From the NCBI GenBank assembly GCA_903840825.1, contig CAIMHL010000310.1, positions 1-10,608 of the forward strand: 10,608 nucleotides of DNA, in the 5' to 3' direction. Position numbers and translations under genes: made by a program. Of this stretch, positions 1 through 7,336 are shown piece by piece. A model generated the notes under the pieces. The model saw nothing but the letters and a program-made list of their open reading frames with translations. It was not told where the DNA came from and made no database searches. The DNA comes from an uncultured beta proteobacterium (GTDB taxonomy: Bacteria; Pseudomonadota; Gammaproteobacteria; Burkholderiales; Burkholderiaceae_C). Positions within the stretch are counted from its first letter, which is position 1; each line of letters starts with the position of its first letter.

Positions 1-327
1 CCGAGGTGGCGGTGGTGGGCGTGGCGGATCAGCTCAAAGGCCAGGTGGCTATGGCGTTTGCAGTCGTTAAAGACGCGAGTTTGCTGGTGGATGACGCTAC
101 CTGCTTAAAGCTGGAAGGCGAAATCATGAAGATGGTTGACCGTGATCTGGGCTGTGGCGCGTCCTGCCCGCGTTCGTTTCGTCAATACACGGCCAAAAAC
201 TCGAAGCGGCAAGCTGCTGCGTCGTCGAGAGCTTCAGGCTGTTTGCGAGGGGCGTGATCCGGGGGACTTAACCACCATGGATGACCCCGGCGCGCTCCAG
301 CAAATCAAAGATTTGATCGCAGCTTAA
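1..327 (+). pseudogene. prpE: propionyl-CoA synthetase (propionate--CoA ligase) C-terminal end, frame broken
   Basis: This is the C-terminal end of an acyl-adenylate-forming ligase that activates propionate to propionyl-CoA. The frame from position 3 reads EVAVVGVADQLKGQVAMAF up to VDRDLG at about 152. The family-typical continuation (AVARPARVRFVN, PKTRSGK, LQAVCEGRDPGDLTT, DDPGALQQIKDLI) is in another frame, from about 151 to the TAA at 325-327. Restoring two bases, for example ggct to ggcgct near 150-153, would rejoin DLG to AVARPARV. Read literally, the first frame stops at 255-257 and loses PKTRSGK, whose final lysine is the adenylation lysine and known acetylation site of this family. 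Two more oddities follow: PKTRSGK is preceded by R where L is usual, and LLRRRELQ has one residue more than the usual LLRR-x-x-Q. The 5' part is outside the window. It is either a decaying gene or a stretch of sequencing error. Family assignment is confident; pseudogene status is not. Confidence 0.7.
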
Positions 328-332
328 TTGCG

Positions 333-361
333 TTGACCCAAAGGAGACTTCAGTCGATATT
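333..361 (+). promoter_or_regulatory. possible sigma-70 promoter for the sucA operon
   Basis: TTGACC (333-338, five of six matches to the -35 consensus) and GATATT (356-361, four of six to the -10) are separated by 17 bases. They lie just after the prpE stop. Initiation would fall near 368 and give a leader of about 140 bases before sucA. I saw no better pair between 328 and 509. This is pattern matching by eye only. Confidence 0.3.
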
Positions 362-445
362 TCTTTTAGTGGCACAATTGAGTGAGTTACTAGGCCCTTC
401 CACGCCACAGTCGCATCCGCCAAACGGTCAAGCCGGGTCGCGGAA

Positions 446-470
446 GGTTAATTATCAATCAGCTTTAACC
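446..470. repeat. inverted repeat GGTTAA-N13-TTAACC upstream of sucA
   Basis: GGTTAA (446-451) and its exact complement TTAACC (465-470) flank a 13-base spacer. The direct repeat CAGCT occurs at 460-464 and 470-474, ten bases apart. The position between the putative promoter and the sucA Shine-Dalgarno is compatible with an operator for a dimeric regulator, but arms of six bases can arise by chance. No specific regulator is recognised. Confidence 0.3.
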
Positions 471-477
471 AGCTAAT

Positions 478-500
478 GTTTCCTAAAGGGAAACGGAGGT
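478..500 (+). promoter_or_regulatory. sucA ribosome binding site with an abutting small hairpin
   Basis: GGAGGT (495-500) is a strong Shine-Dalgarno, nine bases before the sucA ATG at 510, and it fixes that start. Directly upstream, GTTTCC (478-483) and GGAAAC (489-494) are perfect complements around the five-base loop TAAAG. The stem ends at the first base of the Shine-Dalgarno, so it could stack next to the ribosome site or stabilise the mRNA 5' end. The Shine-Dalgarno is clear; any role for the hairpin is inference. Confidence 0.6.
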
Positions 501-509
501 CAGCGGAAT

Positions 510-3377
510 ATGAGTGAATCAAACTCGATCTTTAACGCCTATCAGGCGAACACCTATTTATTTGGTGGCAATGCACCGTACGTCGAAGAGATATACGAAA
601 ACTACCTGGCCAACCCCGGTAGCGTCACCGAATCATGGCGCGATTATTTTGACGCCCTGCAGCATGTCCCAGCGGTTGATGGCAGTAACGCCAAAGACGT
701 CCCTCACCAGCCCGTGATCAATGCTTTTGCTGAACGCGCCAAGCGCGGTGGCACTAAAGTGGTGGTAGCCAATGTTGATATCGAGATGGGGCGCAAACGC
801 ACCGCCGTTCAGCAGCTGATTGCCGCCTACCGCAATGTTGGACAGCGCTGGGCTGATCTGGACCCCTTGAAGCGCACTGAGCGCGACAACATCCCAGAGC
901 TTGACCCCGCTTTTTATGGTTTTGGCGATGCCGACCAGGAAACGGTTTTCAACACCAGCAACACTTTCTTTGGCAAAGAGACCATGTCTTTGCGCGAGTT
1001 GATGAATGCTCTGCGTGAGACTTACTGCGGCACGATTGGTGTCGAGTACATGTATACCAGCGACCAAAATCAAAAGCGCTGGTGGCAGCAAAAATTGGAA
1101 AGCATTCGCAGCAAGCCCAGCTTTAATGCCGAGAAAAAGAAACAGATTCTTGACCGCTTGACCGCTGCTGAGGGCCTTGAGCGCTTCCTGCACACCAAGT
1201 ATGTGGGTCAAAAGCGTTTTTCACTCGAAGGTGGCGAGAGTTTTATTGCCGCCATGGACGAGTTGATTCAGTCAGCTGGCGCCAAAGGCGTTCAAGAGAT
1301 CGTGATTGGAATGGCCCACCGGGGTCGTTTAAACGTGCTGGTCAACACCCTGGGCAAATTGCCTGCGGATTTGTTTGCCGAGTTTGACCACACCGCACCC
1401 GAAGAACTCCCAAGCGGAGATGTGAAATACCACCAGGGCTTTAGCTCTGATGTTTCCACGCCCGGCGGCCCGGTTCACTTGAGTCTGGCCTTCAATCCTT
1501 CACACCTTGAAATTGTGAACCCCGTGGTTGAAGGCTCTGTGCGTGCCCGTATGGATCGCCGTGCTGACCCGTTAGGCAAGCAAGTGTTGCCTGTGTTGGT
1601 GCACGGTGACGCAGCCTTCGGTGGTCAAGGCGTTAACCAAGAAACGCTGGCCTTGGCCCAAACCCGTGGCTACACCACCGGCGGCACGGTTCACATCATC
1701 ATCAACAACCAGATTGGCTTTACGACCTCAGACCCGCGCGACATGCGCTCGTCGGTTTACTGCACCGATATTGTCAAGATGGTTGAGGCACCAGTCTTAC
1801 ACATCAATGGCGATGACCCTGAAGCCGTGGTGCTGGCCACCCAGTTGGCCCTGGAATTCCGCATGGAGTTCCGTCAGGACGTGGTGTTGGACATTACTTG
1901 CTTTAGAAAGTTGGGTCACAACGAACAAGACACCCCAGCGCTGACGCAGCCATTGATGTACAAGAAGATTGCTGCTCACCCCGGCACCCGGAAAATGTAT
2001 GCCGACAAACTTTCAGCGCAAGGTTTGGGCGAGACTTTGGGTGATGACATGGCGCGCGCTTACCGTGCGGCCATGGACTCGGGTAAGCACACCATTGACC
2101 CTATCCTGAGCAACTTTAAAAGCAAGTACGCTGTCGACTGGGCACCATTCCTCGGTAAGAAGTGGACGGATGCAGGCGACACCTCCATTCCCTTGTCTGA
2201 GTGGAAGCGCTTGTCTGAAAAAATCACGACTATTCCTGACAGCGTAACCCCACACCAATTGGTTCGCAAGGTCTATGACGACCGCGCTGCGATGGGTCGC
2301 GGCGATACGCCTGTGGACTGGGGTATGGGTGAGCACATGGCCTTTGCTTCACTAGTGGCCAGTGGTTACCCGGTGCGTTTGTCGGGTGAAGATTCGGGCC
2401 GCGGCACCTTTACCCACCGTCACGCCGTGATTCATGATCAAAAGCGCGAAAAGTGGGATACCGGCTCTTATGTGCCTTTGCAAAACGTCGCAGACGGCCA
2501 GTCCCCCTTTGTCGTGATTGACTCGATCTTGTCTGAAGAGGCGGTATTGGCCTTTGAATACGGTTACGCCTCCACGGATCCTCACACGATGGTGATTTGG
2601 GAAGCGCAATTTGGCGACTTTGCCAACGGTGCGCAAGTGGTGATTGACCAGTTTATTGCCTCAGGTGAAGTCAAGTGGGGCCGTGTTAACGGCATCACCC
2701 TGATGCTGCCGCATGGCTATGAAGGCCAGGGACCTGAGCACAGCTCGGCGCGCCTAGAGCGTTTCATGCAGTTGTCTGCGGACACCAACATGCAAATTGT
2801 TCAGCCCACCACAGCCAGCCAGATTTTCCACGTTTTGCGTCGTCAGATGGTTCGGAACCTGCGCAAGCCGTTGGTGATTTTTACCCCCAAATCACTCCTG
2901 CGTAACAAAGACGCTGCTTCGCCTGTGTCCGAGTTCACCAAGGGCAGCTTCCAGACCGTGATTCCTGAGAACAAGGAACTGAAGGCGGACAAAGTCAAAC
3001 GTATCGTGGCCTGCTCCGGCAAGGTTTACTACGATTTAGTGAAAAAACGCGAAGAGAAGGTGGCCGACGACGTCGCCATCTTGCGCGTTGAACAGCTGTA
3101 TCCGTTCCCGCACAAAGCTTTTTCGAACGAAATCAAAAAATACCCCAACGCCACGGACATCGTCTGGTGCCAGGATGAGCCGCAAAATCAGGGCGCATGG
3201 TTCTTTGTTCAGCACTATATTCATGAAAATATGGCAGACGGACAAAAGCTGGGCTACTCAGGTCGTGCCGCCTCTGCTTCTCCAGCGGTGGGCTACTCGC
3301 ACTTGCACCAAGAGCAGCAAAAAGCACTCGTTGAAGGCGCTTTCACCAAGCTCAAAGGCTTCGTCCTCACCAAATAA
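510..3377 (+). CDS. sucA: 2-oxoglutarate dehydrogenase E1 component
   Basis: This is the thiamine-diphosphate-dependent E1 subunit. It decarboxylates 2-oxoglutarate and succinylates the lipoyl group of SucB in the cytoplasmic TCA-cycle complex. It has 955 residues, close to the family norm (about 930-960). The N-terminal segment with NAYQANTYLFGGN and SWRDYF (about 9-50) is typical of the part that contacts E2. Cofactor and active-site landmarks are GMAHRGR (267-273), FNPSHLE (328-334), HGDAAFGGQG (365-374) with the Mg/ThDP pair D367 and N400 in INNQIGF, and SGEDSGRGTF (625-634) in the pyrimidine-binding half. The C-terminal E1 domain ends in the characteristic EPQNQGAWFFV stretch. The ATG at 510 follows a strong GGAGGT. 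It is the first gene of sucA-sucB-lpdA, with 27 bases to sucB. Nothing appears truncated or missing. Confidence 0.98.
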   Translation: MSESNSIFNAYQANTYLFGGNAPYVEEIYENYLANPGSVTESWRDYFDALQHVPAVDGSNAKDVPHQPVINAFAERAKRGGTKVVVANVDIEMGRKRTAVQQLIAAYRNVGQRWADLDPLKRTERDNIPELDPAFYGFGDADQETVFNTSNTFFGKETMSLRELMNALRETYCGTIGVEYMYTSDQNQKRWWQQKLESIRSKPSFNAEKKKQILDRLTAAEGLERFLHTKYVGQKRFSLEGGESFIAAMDELIQSAGAKGVQEIVIGMAHRGRLNVLVNTLGKLPADLFAEFDHTAPEELPSGDVKYHQGFSSDVSTPGGPVHLSLAFNPSHLEIVNPVVEGSVRARMDRRADPLGKQVLPVLVHGDAAFGGQGVNQETLALAQTRGYTTGGTVHIIINNQIGFTTSDPRDMRSSVYCTDIVKMVEAPVLHINGDDPEAVVLATQLALEFRMEFRQDVVLDITCFRKLGHNEQDTPALTQPLMYKKIAAHPGTRKMYADKLSAQGLGETLGDDMARAYRAAMDSGKHTIDPILSNFKSKYAVDWAPFLGKKWTDAGDTSIPLSEWKRLSEKITTIPDSVTPHQLVRKVYDDRAAMGRGDTPVDWGMGEHMAFASLVASGYPVRLSGEDSGRGTFTHRHAVIHDQKREKWDTGSYVPLQNVADGQSPFVVIDSILSEEAVLAFEYGYASTDPHTMVIWEAQFGDFANGAQVVIDQFIASGEVKWGRVNGITLMLPHGYEGQGPEHSSARLERFMQLSADTNMQIVQPTTASQIFHVLRRQMVRNLRKPLVIFTPKSLLRNKDAASPVSEFTKGSFQTVIPENKELKADKVKRIVACSGKVYYDLVKKREEKVADDVAILRVEQLYPFPHKAFSNEIKKYPNATDIVWCQDEPQNQGAWFFVQHYIHENMADGQKLGYSGRAASASPAVGYSHLHQEQQKALVEGAFTKLKGFVLTK

Positions 3378-3404
3378 TCTCAAATAAATACCGAAAGAAT
3401 TGAT

Positions 3405-4649
3405 ATGGCTATCGTTGAAGTAAAAGTCCCCCAGCTGTCTGAATCCGTGGCCGAAGCCACTTTGTTGCAATGGAAGAAAAAAGTTGGAGACGCCATCACG
3501 ATCGATGAAATCCTGATTGAAGTCGAGACCGATAAAGTGGTGATGGAAGTGCCTGCCCCTGCTGCGGGTGTGTTGGTCGAATTGCTGGTAGCTGACGGCG
3601 CTACTGTGGGCGCTGAGCAGCTCATTGCCCGTATTGACACAGAAGCCAAAGCAGGTGCCGCAACATCTGCAGCCGCAGCCGCTCCTGCGGCCGCCCCAGC
3701 CTCGGTTGCGGCCCCTTCTGCTAGCAACAGCATGGCCGGTGTGGCCATGCCTGCTGCCGCTAAATTAATGGCAGACAACCAGTTGGCGGCAGGCTCGGTT
3801 GCCGGTACAGGCAAAGATGGCCGCGTGACCAAAGGTGATGTTTTGGTGGCCGTTGCTGCACCCAAAGCAGTAGCTGTCGCGCCCATGCCCGTGAAACCGC
3901 CAGTGGCATTGTTGCCTCAGGTGGCTAGCGCCCCAGTGGCCTTGGGCGAGCGTCCTGAGCAGCGCGTGCCTATGAGCCGCTTGCGTGCTCGTGTGGCTGA
4001 ACGTCTCTTGCAATCACAGTCCACCAACGCCATTTTGACGACCTTCAATGAAGTCAACATGGGACCGGTCATGGACATGCGCAAGCGTTTCCAGGATAAG
4101 TTCGAGAAAGAGCATGGCATCAAAATTGGTTTCATGAGCTTCTTTGTGAAGGCCGCTGTTCATGCCTTGAAGAAATTCCCTGTGCTCAACGCCTCGGTTG
4201 ACGGCAATGACATCGTCTACCACGGCTACTTCGACATCGGTATTGCGGTGGGCTCACCCCGCGGCTTGGTTGTGCCTATCCTGCGCAACGCAGATCAGAT
4301 GAGCTTTGCAGACATCGAGAAGAAGATTGCCGAGTACGGTGCCAAGGCGCGTGACGGCAAGATGAGCATGGAAGAGATGACTGGCGGTACGTTCTCCATA
4401 TCGAATGGCGGCACGTTTGGCTCGATGCTCTCAACCCCCATCATCAACCCACCACAGTCCGCAATTTTGGGCGTTCACGCGACCAAAGACCGTGCAATGG
4501 TCGTGAATGGCCAAATTGTGGTCCAACCCATCAATTACCTGGCCATGAGCTACGACCACCGCATCATTGACGGCCGCGAAGCCGTGTTGGGCTTAGTGGC
4601 GATGAAAGAAGCGCTGGAAGACCCCGCACGCTTGTTGTTTGATATTTAA
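3405..4649 (+). CDS. sucB: 2-oxoglutarate dehydrogenase E2, dihydrolipoyl succinyltransferase
   Basis: This core subunit transfers the succinyl group from its lipoyl arm to CoA. In order, it has a lipoyl domain (1-80) with the modified lysine K44 in VETDKVVMEVP; an Ala/Pro-rich swinging linker (about 83-112); a peripheral subunit-binding domain (about 115-151, MPAAAKL to GTGKDGRVTKGDV); a second Ala/Pro/Val-rich linker; and an acyltransferase domain from about 187 (RVPMSRLRARVAERL) to the end. The catalytic motif YDHRIIDG places H385 and D389 as expected. At 414 residues it is slightly longer than the E. coli protein (405). The binding domain has AAAKL where many relatives carry arginines; I believe this form is usual in Burkholderiales. 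The start is fixed by the standard N-terminus (MAIVEVKVPQLSES). Its Shine-Dalgarno is weak (GAAAG, 3393-3397), which suggests dependence on translation of sucA just upstream. Confidence 0.98.
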   Translation: MAIVEVKVPQLSESVAEATLLQWKKKVGDAITIDEILIEVETDKVVMEVPAPAAGVLVELLVADGATVGAEQLIARIDTEAKAGAATSAAAAAPAAAPASVAAPSASNSMAGVAMPAAAKLMADNQLAAGSVAGTGKDGRVTKGDVLVAVAAPKAVAVAPMPVKPPVALLPQVASAPVALGERPEQRVPMSRLRARVAERLLQSQSTNAILTTFNEVNMGPVMDMRKRFQDKFEKEHGIKIGFMSFFVKAAVHALKKFPVLNASVDGNDIVYHGYFDIGIAVGSPRGLVVPILRNADQMSFADIEKKIAEYGAKARDGKMSMEEMTGGTFSISNGGTFGSMLSTPIINPPQSAILGVHATKDRAMVVNGQIVVQPINYLAMSYDHRIIDGREAVLGLVAMKEALEDPARLLFDI

Positions 4650-4668
4650 TTAATCAAGCTGAGCGATA

Positions 4669-4712
4669 AACCCCGTGGCAAGGTCTTGGGCTTTGTGCAC
4701 GGGTTGTTTTTT
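4669..4712 (+). terminator. intrinsic terminator or attenuator between sucB and lpdA
   Basis: AACCC (4669-4673) pairs with GGGTT (4701-4705). After a one-base bulge, GTG (4675-4677) pairs with CAC (4698-4700). After a second bulge, 4678-4683 pairs with 4691-4696, including two G-U pairs, and leaves a seven-base loop. This gives about 14 pairs in total. The stem is followed by G and six T (4707-4712). It begins 20 bases after the sucB stop and ends 20 bases before the lpdA ATG. Because lpdA follows on the same strand, it may act as a partial terminator that lowers E3 transcript relative to E1/E2, or lpdA may have its own promoter. Confidence 0.7.
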
Positions 4713-4732
4713 AATCGAATACTGGAATTTTC

Positions 4733-6160
4733 ATGAGCAAACAATTCGACGTGATCGTCATCGGTGGCGGCCCTGGTGGCTACATTGCCGCTATTCGCGC
4801 AGCCCAACTGGGCATGAACGTGGCCTGCATTGATGAGTGGAAAAACGCCAAGGGTGGTTCGGCTTTGGGCGGCACTTGCACCAACGTCGGTTGTATTCCC
4901 AGTAAAGCGCTGCTGCAGTCGAGCGAGCATTTTGACCATGCCAGCCACCACTTTGCAGATCACGGTATTTCAGTGTCCGGTTTAAGTCTTGATGTGGCCA
5001 AAATGGTTGCACGCAAAGACATGGTCATCAAACAAAACAACGACGGTATTCAATACCTGCTGAAGAAGAACAAGGTCGCTTTCTTTCACGGCCGTGGCTC
5101 TTTTGTCAAAGCTGTGGAGGGCGGCTACGAAATCAAGGTCGCAGGCGCTTCAGAAGAAATGCTGGTCGGCAAGCAAATTATTGTGGCAACAGGCTCTAAC
5201 GCACGCGCATTGCCAGGAACTCCATTTGACGAAGACCTGATCCTCTCCAATGAAGGTGCTTTGGCGCTGGGCGCTGTGCCGAAGACCATGGGTTTGATAG
5301 GCTCTGGTGTGATTGGTTTGGAAATGGGCTCGGTCTGGCGCCGTTTGGGCTCGGAAGTCACTATTCTTGAAGGTTCGCCAACCTTCTTGGGCGCTGTCGA
5401 TGAGCAAATTGCCAAAGAAGCGCACAAAGCCTTTGTCAAACAAGGTTTGAAAATTGAGCTGGGCGTCAAGGTGGGTGAGATCAAGACCGGCAAAAAAGGC
5501 GTGAGCGTGGCCTGGACCAACGCCAAAGGTGAAGCACAGACGCTGGAGGTGGATAAATTGATCATCTCCATTGGCCGCGTGGCCAACACCATCGGTTTAA
5601 ACACTGAGTCAGTCGGTTTGGCCTTGGATGAGCGCGGCGCGATTGTGGTTGACGAGCAGTGCCGTGCCAATTTGCCCGGTATTTGGGCGGTGGGTGACGT
5701 GGTGCGTGGCCCTATGCTGGCACACAAAGCGGAAGAAGAGGGCGTTGCGGTGGCCGAGCGTATCGCCGGTCAGCATGGTCACGTTAATTTCAACACGATC
5801 CCCTGGGTGATTTACACCAGCCCCGAGATCGCTTGGGTGGGCCGCAATGAGCAGCAACTCAAAGCCGATGGCGTGGCTTACAGATCGGGTACTTTCCCGT
5901 TTTTGGCCAACGGACGCGCTCGGGCATTGGGCGACACGACAGGCATGGTAAAAATGCTGGCCGATGCGACCACTGACGAAATCTTGGGCGTTCATATCGT
6001 CGGCCCCATGGCCAGCGAATTGATTGCTGAGTGCGTGGTGGCGATGGAGTTCCGCGCCAGCAGCGAAGACATTGCCCGTATTTGCCATGCACATCCCTCA
6101 TTGAGCGAAGCTACAAAAGAGGCCGCACTGGCCGTCGACAAGCGCACATTGAATTTTTAA
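4733..6160 (+). CDS. lpdA: dihydrolipoamide dehydrogenase (E3 of the 2-oxoglutarate dehydrogenase complex)
   Basis: This FAD flavoprotein reoxidises the dihydrolipoyl group of SucB with NAD+. It has 475 residues, the normal length. Visible features are the N-terminal FAD Rossmann motif GGGPGG (11-16), the redox disulfide pair C49 and C54 in GGTCTNVGCIPSK, the NAD-binding motif GSGVIGLE (190-197), the second FAD contact near IWAVGDV, and the C-terminal dimerisation domain with catalytic H454 and E459 in HAHPSLSE. The ATG at 4733 gives the standard N-terminus (MSKQFDVIVIGGG); its ribosome site is weak (GGAA, 4724-4727). It lies 83 bases after sucB, behind an apparent terminator, so its level may be set separately. 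Clustering with sucAB suggests it serves this complex. Sharing with pyruvate dehydrogenase or glycine cleavage cannot be judged here. Confidence 0.97.
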   Translation: MSKQFDVIVIGGGPGGYIAAIRAAQLGMNVACIDEWKNAKGGSALGGTCTNVGCIPSKALLQSSEHFDHASHHFADHGISVSGLSLDVAKMVARKDMVIKQNNDGIQYLLKKNKVAFFHGRGSFVKAVEGGYEIKVAGASEEMLVGKQIIVATGSNARALPGTPFDEDLILSNEGALALGAVPKTMGLIGSGVIGLEMGSVWRRLGSEVTILEGSPTFLGAVDEQIAKEAHKAFVKQGLKIELGVKVGEIKTGKKGVSVAWTNAKGEAQTLEVDKLIISIGRVANTIGLNTESVGLALDERGAIVVDEQCRANLPGIWAVGDVVRGPMLAHKAEEEGVAVAERIAGQHGHVNFNTIPWVIYTSPEIAWVGRNEQQLKADGVAYRSGTFPFLANGRARALGDTTGMVKMLADATTDEILGVHIVGPMASELIAECVVAMEFRASSEDIARICHAHPSLSEATKEAALAVDKRTLNF

Positions 6161-6173
6161 TTTATACTTAAAT

Positions 6174-6215
6174 GGCTGCTTTGGTCCGCCCAGAGGGCTT
6201 TAGCAGCTCTTTTTT
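6174..6215 (+). terminator. likely intrinsic terminator after lpdA
   Basis: GCTGCT (6175-6180) pairs with AGCAGC (6202-6207), and a nested GCCC/GGGC stem (6188-6191 with 6195-6198) closes an AGA loop. An asymmetric internal loop separates the two stems. A T-rich tail follows, with six T at 6210-6215. It starts 14 bases after the lpdA stop and ends 23 bases before the zapE start, so it probably closes the suc transcript. It is less compact than the sucB-lpdA hairpin. Confidence 0.6.
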
Positions 6216-6238
6216 CTATAGCAACTGGGTTTTACTAC

Positions 6239-7336
6239 GTGAGCGTTTTACAAGCCTATCAAGCCGAATTAGTCGCGCGCGGTTATACCGCTGACCCAGC
6301 ACAGCTTCGGGCAGTCGAGGCCCTTGAGCGTTGTGCGCAAGAATGGGCTCACTTCAAAGAAAAACGCTCAAACGCTTTCAAAAAGCTGATTAATCGTCCA
6401 GAGATTCCTCGGGGCGTTTATATGTTCGGGGGCGTGGGCCGTGGCAAAAGTTTCCTGATGGATTGCTTTTACAACGCGATGCCGCTCAGGCGTAAAACGC
6501 GGTTGCACTTCCATGAGTTCATGCGCGAGGTTCACCGGGAGCTGGCAGGTCTGCAGGGCACGGTCAACCCTTTGGATGAGTTGGGTAAGCGCATCTCCAA
6601 AAAGTACCGTTTGATTTGCTTTGATGAATTTCATGTGGCAGACATCACCGACGCCATGATTTTGCACAGGCTGTTGGCAGCCTTGTTTGACAACGGCGTT
6701 GGCTTGGTGACTACGTCCAACTTCAAGCCCGATGACTTGTACCCCAACGGATTGCATCGCGATCGCATCAAGCCGGCCATTGCCTTGTTGAACCAAAAAC
6801 TGGAAGTGCTCAATGTGGATAACGGCACAGATTACCGTCGCCGCACCCTGGAGCAGCTTGAGCTTTACCATGTACCGCTTGGCGCTGTTGCCGATGCCTC
6901 CATGCGTGATGCGTTCGACCGTCTTGCAGAATGCCCCGATGAAAACCCTGTTTTGCACATTGAAGCCCGGGAAATCAGGTCTCGCCGCAAGGCTGGCGGT
7001 ATGGTGTGGTTTGACTTCAAGACTCTGTGTGGTGGGCCCCGTTCACAAAACGATTACCTGGAAATTGCCACCCAGTTCCACACCGTATTGCTGAGTGACG
7101 TGCCGCACATGCCGATGAATATGGCGTCGCAAGCGCGTCGTTTCACCTGGCTGGTCGATGTGCTTTATGACCGCCGGGTGAAGTTGATCCTGTCAGCCGA
7201 GGTTGCTCCAGAGCTGTTGTATCTTGAGGGTCCCTTGGTCCACGAATTTCCGCGAACAGTCTCACGCCTGAATGAAATGCGATCAAGTGAGTTTTTGGCA
7301 CTTGAGCGTCGTATGGTTGATACAAGCCTGACATGA
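6239..7336 (+). CDS. zapE: cell division protein ZapE (AFG1-like ATPase)
   Basis: This is a P-loop ATPase of the AFG1/ZapE family. In E. coli, ZapE associates with the Z-ring and destabilises FtsZ polymers in the presence of ATP; the mitochondrial relative is AFG1/LACE1. It has 365 residues against about 375 in E. coli. Walker A is GGVGRGKS (64-71), Walker B is CFDEF with D129 and E130, a sensor-like TTSN lies at 158-161, and the family signature YPNGLHRDR is at 168-176. The HFHEFM segment after Walker A is also typical. The start is GTG at 6239, giving MSVLQAYQAELVARGYT. No real Shine-Dalgarno precedes it, and only 23 bases separate it from the terminator tail. It is therefore served by read-through from lpdA or by a promoter overlapping the terminator (a weak TATAGC lies at 6217-6222). 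Its stop overlaps the next start (ATGA, 7333-7336). Confidence 0.95.
   Translation: MSVLQAYQAELVARGYTADPAQLRAVEALERCAQEWAHFKEKRSNAFKKLINRPEIPRGVYMFGGVGRGKSFLMDCFYNAMPLRRKTRLHFHEFMREVHRELAGLQGTVNPLDELGKRISKKYRLICFDEFHVADITDAMILHRLLAALFDNGVGLVTTSNFKPDDLYPNGLHRDRIKPAIALLNQKLEVLNVDNGTDYRRRTLEQLELYHVPLGAVADASMRDAFDRLAECPDENPVLHIEAREIRSRRKAGGMVWFDFKTLCGGPRSQNDYLEIATQFHTVLLSDVPHMPMNMASQARRFTWLVDVLYDRRVKLILSAEVAPELLYLEGPLVHEFPRTVSRLNEMRSSEFLALERRMVDTSLT

Noticed and set aside
416..443. Possible stem TCCGC/GCGGA in the prpE-sucA gap, as a terminator for prpE
   Set aside because: It has only five pairs around a loop of about 18 bases and no following T-tract, so it is not a credible terminator.
369..476. 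A 35-codon open frame from GTG 369 to TAA 476 in the sucA leader
   Set aside because: The only Shine-Dalgarno-like sequence (AAGGAGA, 341-347) is about 21 bases upstream, too far to serve it. The product resembles nothing I know, and frames this short are common by chance.
633..1211. 192-residue open frame on the minus strand inside sucA
   Set aside because: It lies wholly opposite a well-conserved gene, with no ribosome site or recognisable product. It is a shadow of sucA codon use.
3746..3860. Apparently degenerate peripheral subunit-binding domain in SucB (AAAKL in place of arginines)
   Set aside because: The rest of the domain, GTGKDGRVTKGDV, is intact, and to my knowledge this variant is normal for Burkholderiales E2 proteins. 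It is not a sign of lost E3 binding.
3380..3886. 168-residue Ala/Thr-rich minus-strand frame opposite the sucB lipoyl domain and linker
   Set aside because: The composition simply mirrors the Ala/Pro-rich linker of SucB read backwards. There is no independent gene evidence.
5125..5727. 200-residue open frame on the minus strand inside lpdA
   Set aside because: It is opposite the NAD-binding region of LpdA, with low-complexity composition and no start signals. It is treated as a shadow.
6163..6168. TATACT, a good -10-like hexamer just after lpdA
   Set aside because: No -35-like hexamer sits 16-18 bases upstream, and initiation there would start the RNA at the terminator stem. It is not supported as a zapE promoter.
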